Assembly (NCBI GenBank): GCA_047622145.1
Contig: JBLHMO010000186.1
Span: forward strand, 1 to 5,061
Reading direction: 5' to 3'
Source: Litorivivens sp047622145
GTDB taxonomy: Bacteria; Pseudomonadota; Gammaproteobacteria; Pseudomonadales; Spongiibacteraceae
DNA length: 5,061 nucleotides
Part shown: positions 1-5,061 of the stretch, one piece after another
How the letters are laid out: every line of letters begins with the position of its first letter
How positions within the stretch are numbered: position 1 is the first letter of the stretch
Notes under the pieces: model-generated
What the model was told of the DNA's origin: nothing
Database searches by the model: none
Seen by the model: the letters and a program-made list of their open reading frames with translations, nothing else
Program-made: the position numbers and the translations under genes

Positions 1-1362
1 CCCGCGTGATCGCTGTCGACGTGACTGATGATTAGCTTATCCAGATACTCAATTTTTCTGTGCTTCAGCACCGGTAACAGCGCAGCGTCAACCATAGTAA
101 AGTGTTCGCTCTAGCGCGGCCCGACGTCGTAGACCAAACTGTGATTCCGTGTTTGCACAATAGCTGACAGACCCTGACCCACATCCAATACCTTTACGCT
201 AAATTCGCCCTTCGCCATCCGAATTTCGGTTTGAATAAGCAACGGTAAAAGACACAATAGCCCAAGGTACTTCGCGGGGAACAAGTATGAGGAAGGCAGC
301 TAAAGCCAGAGCAAACAGGTCATATCTGCTGGGGTCGTAATCCAGTAAGAACCAACCCCCATAGTCGCCCAGCCATTCGAGCAAGCTCATAAACTGCTCC
401 AGCGCAAAATTTGCGAGTGCCCAGACCGGCGTGGCCACTGAGCTGGCTAGCGCTTCCAGCGACAGAGCCAGCAATACCAAGGGCACAATTATCAGGCTAA
501 GCAGCGGCGAACAGTACCGCGATGCTCGGTGATAAGGAGGCCGGGAGCGGTATTGTTGCCAGACCGAGCACAAGGCGCCCCAGCCACCAACCCAGCCGCG
601 TCGCAATACCAATATGCAATCCTGAAATTGCCATCAAATGCGACGTTCCGCTCAAGCGAAACAACGCCCACTGCCGGTCCGTTAAGCCTTCACGCTCACC
701 CGCTGCCAGCGCCAGCAATACACCGCCCTGTGAGTAAGGTAGCAGTTTGGCTCGCAGTGCGCGTGATCGAAGGCCCGACAGCACGTCTTGGTCGGGTTGC
801 CCCACGAACATAACCCGTCGCATGCACCCCCCCCCACCAGACAGGCCGCGTAGTCGAAACCACCCGGGTTAGCAAAACTGCGCGGCTATTTTAGCCGCAC
901 ATGAAACTCCCAGCACTGGCCGTAAGCGGGTATTCGCGTTTGCTGTGATTCTGTAACTGAGGTTTTCAAGGGTGAAAATGAAAGCCTAAGTTTAGTCGCG
1001 CCGATAGGCTCTGGAGGCGCAGCCCCATCATTGGTCAGCCAAGAATCCACAATGAATTCGAAGCGGTAGGTGCCGCCGCGTTGCGCCCTGTACTCAGGTA
1101 ACGACACAATACGCCCCACTGCTCGTAAGTCCTTACCTTCGAGTTATGGTGTCAACAAGGGTTCCAGCACTTGATTGCCGTGATACGAGCCGTAGCTCAT
1201 ACCGGCGAGGAAACATAAGATGAGCTTGACCGATCGGGAAAAACGCTTTGCGAACAACAGAGCAAGCATGCCGCAACTGAGCAATACAAACGCACTCGGC
1301 AGCAGCGGCAACCACACTGCACAAGTAATCCCTAGCGCGAGGGCAATCATCCTTGATCCCAT
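1..1362 (-). pseudogene. comEC: Decayed comEC (DNA uptake channel ComEC/Rec2), 3' end outside window
   Basis: In intact form ComEC is the inner-membrane channel that moves single-stranded DNA into the cytoplasm during natural transformation. The homology runs on the minus strand through three frames. From ATG 1362 (preceded by AGGGG) come the N-terminal hydrophobic segment and OB-like domain: MGSRMIALALG, then LEGKDLRAVGRIVSLPE, then SFANPGGFDY near 850-875. HATGYVR follows in a second frame (about 804-827). LTDRQWALFR and HLMAISGLHIG follow in a third (about 500-800). SPLLSLIIVPL onward returns to the first frame (about 276-515). LGLLCLLPLL, KVLDVGQG and SHVDSDHAG lie in the second frame again (1-279); this last stretch is the start of the metallo-beta-lactamase-like domain with its HxDxDH motif. 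Stops interrupt at 1144-1146 (TAA), 886-888 (TAG) and 111-113 (TAG). A central part of the Competence domain is missing near 500-515. No continuous product is possible. Family identity is very secure; exact lesion positions are approximate. Confidence 0.93.
827..835. repeat. Nine-base C/G homopolymer at a comEC frameshift
   Basis: The plus strand reads nine consecutive C, so comEC reads nine G. Upstream the reading frame gives GGFDYAACLVGG; downstream, HATGYVR is only readable after a frame change. The run therefore coincides with a frameshift. From memory, relatives have about four residues between the Leu of this segment and the Ile/Val before HATGYVR. On that basis the present sequence is two bases short, or equivalently one base long. 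Replication slippage in the G run is the simplest explanation. Confidence 0.8.
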
Positions 1363-1481
1363 AGTCACCCCTGTCAGTGGAGTTAGTTCCTGATACACTG
1401 CACAATAACGCCGCAGGTACTTGCATGAGCAAAAACCTTAGCACTTTGCCCTTCCATCAGACCTGAATGCAGAACCTGTAG
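1363..1481. promoter_or_regulatory. Divergent intergenic region between comEC remnant and DUF2062 gene
   Basis: These 119 bp separate two divergent reading frames, so promoters for both should lie here or reach into the coding starts. For the plus strand the best match I see is weak: CTGTCA at 1371-1376 and TACACT at 1394-1399 with a 17-base spacer, each matching four of six sigma-70 consensus positions. No convincing -35/-10 pair is visible for comEC. A short inverted repeat, TTGC-ATGA-GCAA, lies around 1421-1432, but its four-base arms are too short to call an operator. No terminator or RNA gene was found. Confidence 0.35.
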
Positions 1482-2018
1482 ATGCCCCGCAAGATTTTTC
1501 AGCGCTACATGCCACACCCCGATAAGGTGCGAACGCACCCCTCGCTGAAATGGTTGGGGCCTGTCGTGAACCAACCCAACTTATGGCACCTGAACCGGCG
1601 CTCGGTAACGTTAGCCTTTTTTATAGGCGTGTTTACCGCATTCATACCACTGCCGGGGCAGATGGTGATTGCGGCTTTCGCCGCCATACTCATCAGAGCT
1701 AACCTGCCGTTGGCCGTCACGCTAGTCTGGATTACCAACCCGGTAACCATGCCCGCGTTTTTCTATCTGGCCTATAAGCTGGGAGCCTTACTGCTTGATG
1801 TTAAGCCCATGTCCTTCTCCTTCGAGTTGAGCTGGCACTGGATTCAATCCGAACTCACCCTGAAGTGGCGCCCTTTTGTAATGGGTTGCGCAACGCTAGG
1901 CATGTTCTTCGGATTACTGTCGGCCACTACCGTTCATATTCTCTGGCGCTTGCACACCATTCATCGCTGGCGCAACCGCAAACTCGCTCGACGAAAACGA
2001 CAGCCTAGTGATAGCTGA
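1482..2018 (+). CDS. DUF2062 family inner-membrane protein
   Basis: This 178-residue protein belongs to the DUF2062 family, whose molecular function is not established. The N-terminus MPRKIFQRY, then LGPVV, PNLWHLNRRSV, GVFTAFIPLPGQM and LVWITNPVTMP follow the conserved family layout in order. Hydrophobic stretches at about residues 41-57, 60-74, 78-105 and 132-156 predict a small multi-pass inner-membrane protein. The C-terminal tail from about residue 161 is strongly basic (RWRNRKLARRKRQ) and probably cytoplasmic. ATG 1482 is chosen because a TAG directly precedes it and MPRK is the usual family start; no good Shine-Dalgarno sequence is visible. The gene is divergent from comEC and convergent with lolE, overlapping its end by 14 bp. 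It is free of lesions although comEC beside it has decayed, which argues that its role does not depend on competence. The family call is secure; the function is unknown. Confidence 0.92.
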   Translation: MPRKIFQRYMPHPDKVRTHPSLKWLGPVVNQPNLWHLNRRSVTLAFFIGVFTAFIPLPGQMVIAAFAAILIRANLPLAVTLVWITNPVTMPAFFYLAYKLGALLLDVKPMSFSFELSWHWIQSELTLKWRPFVMGCATLGMFFGLLSATTVHILWRLHTIHRWRNRKLARRKRQPSDS

Positions 2019-3240
2019 GCACCTCCGCCGGCTGCACTTTTGACGCTCGCCAGGCTGGATACAGTGTTGCCACCAGGCAAATCAGGTACGAAACTCCGCA
2101 CACCGTCATCACATCAGACCAGCGCAAATCCGACGGCAGGTAACTAATCGGATACACATCGCTTTTCAAAAACTGAACGCCAAGCGCCGACTCTACCGCT
2201 GCCACAATATCCGTAATAAACACCGATAGGACAACGCCGAGCGCACCGCCCATAACGACTCCAATGGCACCGATAACGGCACCATAGAGCATAAAACTGT
2301 AGATAATCTGTAATGGCGGTGCGCCTAGGCTGCGCAAAATAGCGATGTCGGATTCTTTTTCATGAACGACCATCACCAGCGTTGAAACAATATTAAAAAC
2401 GGCGACGGCGACCACTGCCAGCAGCATAATCACAACCAGTTTGCGGGACATTTGAATTGCCTGGTAGAGATTTCCCAGCTGGCTAGTCCAATCGTTGAAC
2501 TGGTATTGATAGCCGATATTGTTGCGCAGCTCCCAACCAATTGCACGGGCGGCAAACACATTGTCGAGCGCGAGCCGCAAGCCAATTGCAACCTTCTGCG
2601 CGCTCAGGGCTTTTGCAGCATACAAATCCATTAACACCAAACGCTGGTCAATTTCAGTGCCGGAATGTAAAACCTGAACGAGCTGCACACGCTGAAACCG
2701 TACTGAATTCGAACTCTGCGGCGGCGCCGGCAATAACAAGTTGAGCTTATCGCCCGCCTTCACCTTGAGGCTCTTGGCAAGGCCGCTGCCGAGAATGACC
2801 GGCAGTAATCCATCCTGCGCCGTGCTCAGGCGTTCCAAATCGACAAAGCCTTTGAGGCCAGACACTTTCGTTTCATGTGTAGATGACACGCCATAAACCA
2901 GCGCCGGCTCAAGCTTGCGACCCTTCACCAACATCGCCTGCAATTCGATAAAAGGCGCCACAGCCGCAACGCCAGGGTGGCGTTCTACGGTGTCGGCCAA
3001 TGCATTCCAGTCTTCATCGGCGGACCAAGGCATGATCGTAATATGTGGCACCAGAGAGAGAATACGCTCGCGCATCTCGCGATCAAAGCCGTTCATAACG
3101 GATAACACCACGATAAGGAGCGCGACGCCCAGCACTAGCCCAGCGATAGACAAGCGCGACAGAAAAGCCAGCAAGTGGTCGCTGTATCGGTCCAGGCTGT
3201 AGCGCAGGCCAATAAAATGCCACACCTTAGCGGGCTCCAC
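2005..3240 (-). CDS. lolE: Lipoprotein-releasing ABC transporter permease LolE
   Basis: LolE is one of two membrane subunits of LolCDE, which extracts lipoproteins from the outer leaflet of the inner membrane. The 411-residue frame starts EPAKVWHFIGLRYS. It has a first membrane helix at about 28-49 ending in VLSVMNGF, a large periplasmic MacB-PCD-type domain (about 50-262), then helices at about 268-292, 311-340 and 376-394, as in FtsX/LolC/E permeases. LolE is preferred over LolC for three reasons: it is the third gene of the cluster, it resembles E. coli LolE in FNIVSTLVM, FLKSDVYPI and the VLSYH end, and it lacks the TPxGxxP hook. The coupling segment SDIAILRSLGAPP is typical. Two GTG starts are possible. 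The one at 3240 overlaps lolD by 14 bp and has little Shine-Dalgarno support. The one at 3225 lies one base after the lolD stop with GGAG nine bases upstream. Both leave the protein complete. Expression is expected to be translationally coupled to lolD. Confidence 0.95.
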   Translation of the reverse strand: MEPAKVWHFIGLRYSLDRYSDHLLAFLSRLSIAGLVLGVALLIVVLSVMNGFDREMRERILSLVPHITIMPWSADEDWNALADTVERHPGVAAVAPFIELQAMLVKGRKLEPALVYGVSSTHETKVSGLKGFVDLERLSTAQDGLLPVILGSGLAKSLKVKAGDKLNLLLPAPPQSSNSVRFQRVQLVQVLHSGTEIDQRLVLMDLYAAKALSAQKVAIGLRLALDNVFAARAIGWELRNNIGYQYQFNDWTSQLGNLYQAIQMSRKLVVIMLLAVVAVAVFNIVSTLVMVVHEKESDIAILRSLGAPPLQIIYSFMLYGAVIGAIGVVMGGALGVVLSVFITDIVAAVESALGVQFLKSDVYPISYLPSDLRWSDVMTVCGVSYLICLVATLYPAWRASKVQPAEVLSYH

Positions 3241-3925
3241 CAGATTGCAAACTCAGCAAGCCGTGATCGATGGCGTAAACCGTTCGCATCCGGCCCGCCA
3301 ATTCACGATCGTGGGTAACGATAACAAAACTGGTCTGGCTGCCCGCATTCAGTTCTAGCAACATGTCCTGAATCGATGCCGCATTGTCCGCATCCAGATT
3401 GCCAGTGGGCTCGTCCATCAATACGCAGGCAGGCTCGGCCACCAACGCGCGTGCAATTGCAACTCGTTGGCGCTCACCGCCGGACAGCTCCGATGGCCGG
3501 TGCCCGATCCGCTTACTAAGCCCCACTTGCTCCAATAGCGCGTTGGCGCGTTCAATCGCGTGTTTTTTCTTTTCGCCACGAATAATAAGCGGCATGGCCG
3601 CATTTTCGCTGGCGCTAAATTCTGGCAACAGATGATGAAATTGATACACAAATCCTAGCGCGCGATTGCGCAACGCCGAGCGCTGTTTTTCGCTCACTTG
3701 GGCAATGGTTTCTCCCATCACCAGTACTTCTCCAGAACTCGGCGCATCCAAACCGCCTAGCAGTTGCAGCAGGGTCGTTTTTCCGGAACCGGACTGACCG
3801 ACAATGGCAATCAGCTCACCGCGGTTGATGTCCAGATCAATACCGTTGAGTACGTGCACGGTTTCCGGCCCCTGCCGGAACTTCTTATGTAATTGTCGGC
3901 ACGATAATACCGTTTCATTCGACAT
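3227..3925 (-). CDS. lolD: Lipoprotein-releasing ABC transporter ATPase LolD
   Basis: LolD is the cytoplasmic ATPase that powers lipoprotein release by LolC/LolE. From ATG 3925 the protein has 232 residues, about the size of E. coli LolD (233). All nucleotide-binding motifs are present: Walker A GQSGSGKTT (43-51), Q-loop Gln95, signature LSGGERQ (147-153), Walker B VLMDEP (168-173), D-loop GNLD (175-178) and switch His205 in VTHD. The segment FHHLLPEFSASENAAMP (96-112) is characteristic of LolD rather than the related MacB ATPase. ATG 3925 is chosen because GAG lies about seven bases upstream and MSNETVLSCRQLHKKF fits the family N-terminus. In-frame TTG 3946 and GTG 3937 would add a short non-conserved tail. 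The start lies 23 bp after the lolC stop, inside a 15-bp tandem duplication. The stop overlaps or abuts the lolE start. No lesion is seen. Confidence 0.97.
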   Translation of the reverse strand: MSNETVLSCRQLHKKFRQGPETVHVLNGIDLDINRGELIAIVGQSGSGKTTLLQLLGGLDAPSSGEVLVMGETIAQVSEKQRSALRNRALGFVYQFHHLLPEFSASENAAMPLIIRGEKKKHAIERANALLEQVGLSKRIGHRPSELSGGERQRVAIARALVAEPACVLMDEPTGNLDADNAASIQDMLLELNAGSQTSFVIVTHDRELAGRMRTVYAIDHGLLSLQSGGAR

Positions 3926-3953
3926 GAACAATCTCACTATGAACAATCTTACT
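3924..3953. repeat. 15-bp tandem duplication at the lolC/lolD junction
   Basis: Units at 3924-3938 and 3939-3953 match at 14 of 15 bases (atgaacaatctcact, then atgaacaatcttact). Read on the coding strand, each unit contains AGT-R-AG followed by ATTGTTCAT. The distal copy holds the lolC TAA (3949-3951). The proximal copy supplies the GAG ribosome-binding element and the first two bases of the lolD ATG (3923-3925). Removing one copy would bring the lolC stop to about 8 bp from the lolD start. Confidence 0.85.
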
Positions 3954-5061
3954 CATAACGCAGCGCCTCGGCAGGTTGAATACGCGAGGCCTGCCACGCC
4001 GGGTACAGCGTCGCCAGTAAACTTAAGGTCAGCGCGGCGCCAACAATCCAAAAAAAATCAGACCACAAAAATACGGACGGTATCCGGCTAATAAAATACA
4101 CATCGGGATTAAACACCTTGGCGCCGAGCAGGCTTTCCAATATCGCGATTATCTCGGTGATATGGGTTGCCAGTGGCACGCCAATCAAAGCGCCGAGCCC
4201 AACGCCCAGTAACGCCGTTAACAAACCATAGCAAATAAAGATGGTGACTATAGCGGCTGGCGTCGCGCCCATTGTGCGCAGGACTGCAATGGCGGCGCGG
4301 CGCTGCGACACCGCCATCGTCAAAATGGAAATAATATTGAAGGCGGCAATGACCACAATGAAAAACAGTAGCAGCCGAATCATGCGCTTTTCCATTTTCA
4401 CCGCCTGAAACAAACTGCCCTGTGTTTCCGCCCAAGACAGGGTTTGGCTGCCCTCCGGCAAGGCGCTGGCCAACACCTTTAACAGCTGCGGTGCGGCAAA
4501 CAAATCATCGAACTCGACTCGTAAACCATTAACCGCACTGCCTAGGCGCAACAAACGCTGACCGTCACCGAGGTGGATGAAAGCGGTATTGCCATCGATA
4601 TCCGCTCCGGCTTTGAACAAACCAATGACTTCAAATACTTTTTCTCTGGGGAACACGCCCAATGGCGTTACCGTGACGGTGGGCAGCACCAGATTCACCG
4701 AGTCGCCTACCGACACCTGCAAATGCCGAGCAAGAATATCGCCTAATACAATCTGGTATTTAGCTTGCTCGAGGTTGCGCCCTTCAACGATCTGCCGGTG
4801 AATACTAGACACTTTTTCTTCGCGCACAGGATCAATCGCGTAAAGCTGTATCCCACGCAGGCGATCACCGCGCATGAGCATCGCGGCGCTACCCACGTAA
4901 GGGGACACACCGACCACACTGGGATTCGCTGAAATCCGACTCGCCACCGACTCCCAGTCATCCATTCGACGTTCGGGGCCGTCTATGAATCCGTGCGGCA
5001 CCAGCGACAATACTCGGCCCCGCAGCTCGGCTTCAAAGCCGTTCATGACCGACATAACAAC
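3949..5061 (-). CDS. lolC: Lipoprotein-releasing ABC transporter permease LolC (5' end cut by window)
   Basis: LolC is the membrane subunit that recruits the periplasmic chaperone LolA to the LolCDE complex. The frame stays open to the window edge: codons for V-V precede the ATG at 5055, and the usual sequence before SVMNGF is a membrane helix. That ATG is therefore internal, and roughly 45 residues with the first helix lie outside. Counting from the M at 5055, a periplasmic MacB-PCD-like domain spans about 1-220. Within it, TVTPLGVFPR (about 128-137) corresponds to the LolC hook loop that binds LolA. Helices follow at about 227-248, 267-292 and 334-352. AIAVLRTMGATP (about 255-266) is the coupling segment, and the protein ends in the typical PAEALRYE. 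The hook and first position in the cluster identify it as LolC rather than LolE. It is followed 23 bp later by lolD. An eight-T run (4050-4057) encodes Phe-Phe and does not break the frame. Confidence 0.95.
   Translation of the reverse strand, partial: VVMSVMNGFEAELRGRVLSLVPHGFIDGPERRMDDWESVASRISANPSVVGVSPYVGSAAMLMRGDRLRGIQLYAIDPVREEKVSSIHRQIVEGRNLEQAKYQIVLGDILARHLQVSVGDSVNLVLPTVTVTPLGVFPREKVFEVIGLFKAGADIDGNTAFIHLGDGQRLLRLGSAVNGLRVEFDDLFAAPQLLKVLASALPEGSQTLSWAETQGSLFQAVKMEKRMIRLLLFFIVVIAAFNIISILTMAVSQRRAAIAVLRTMGATPAAIVTIFICYGLLTALLGVGLGALIGVPLATHITEIIAILESLLGAKVFNPDVYFISRIPSVFLWSDFFWIVGAALTLSLLATLYPAWQASRIQPAEALRYE

Noticed and set aside
37..45. TTATCCAGA as a DnaA box
   Set aside because: It is a single imperfect match inside former comEC coding sequence, with no further boxes or AT-rich region nearby.
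497..823. Independent small genes in the 199-823 region (minus-strand frames and overlapping plus-strand frames)
   Set aside because: The minus-strand frames are consecutive fragments of one comEC homology, and the plus-strand frames are antisense shadows without ribosome-binding sites or recognisable family features.
827..835. Active phase-variation switch or programmed frameshift in comEC
   Set aside because: In-frame stops on both sides, further frameshifts and an internal deletion mean that changing the G-run length cannot restore a full product in this sequence.
1133..1444. A 103-residue minus-strand frame over the comEC start
   Set aside because: It overlaps the comEC N-terminal segment in another frame and has no recognisable protein features. 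The comEC frame from ATG 1362, with AGGGG upstream, matches the family.
1940..2004. Rho-independent terminator after lolE
   Set aside because: The two TGGCGC copies here are direct rather than inverted repeats, and no stem followed by a T run is visible on the lolE strand.
4050..4057. A8/T8 homopolymer inside lolC as a slippage site
   Set aside because: The frame is intact through it (D-F-F-W), the downstream LolC sequence is normal to its conserved end, and lolC is expected to be essential.
2005..5061. lolC and lolE as a recent gene duplication
   Set aside because: The two share ends (YPAW.AS..QPAE.L) and fold, but differ throughout the periplasmic domain and hook loop. They are the ancient paralogous pair of the LolCDE complex.

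Overview
The window looks like a chromosomal housekeeping segment of a Gram-negative gammaproteobacterium. It has separate LolC and LolE proteins flanking LolD, followed by a DUF2062 membrane protein gene and comEC. From memory, this neighbourhood resembles the one in pseudomonads and Cellvibrio-like marine bacteria. Base composition is close to balanced by eye. Genus cannot be fixed from this sequence.

Layout from right to left, as the minus strand is transcribed. lolC (3949 to beyond 5061) lacks its first roughly 45 codons at the window edge. lolD follows (3227-3925), then lolE (2005-3240). The three are tightly packed and almost certainly one operon. Together they encode the inner-membrane ABC transporter that extracts outer-membrane lipoproteins and hands them to the periplasmic carrier LolA. 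On the plus strand, an intact DUF2062 gene (1482-2018) runs tail-to-tail into lolE with a 14-bp overlap. A 119-bp gap (1363-1481) separates it from the divergent comEC.

The main observation is that comEC (1362 down to position 1 and beyond, minus strand) is a pseudogene. It encoded the inner-membrane channel that imports single-stranded DNA during natural transformation. Its homology can be followed through the N-terminal membrane segment, the OB-like domain, the start of the Competence domain and the start of the metallo-beta-lactamase-like domain. That path crosses three in-frame stops (1144-1146, 886-888, 111-113), three small frameshifts (near 827-835, 800-803 and 273-280) and one internal deletion near 500-515. 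The deletion is estimated to have removed on the order of 100 codons. The other genes, about 3.6 kb, have no visible lesion, so the decay is specific to comEC and is unlikely to be sequencing error. The lineage has probably lost ComEC-dependent transformation unless a second copy exists.

I found no RNA gene, insertion sequence, CRISPR array or prophage signal, and no evidence for an undescribed defence or mobile system here.
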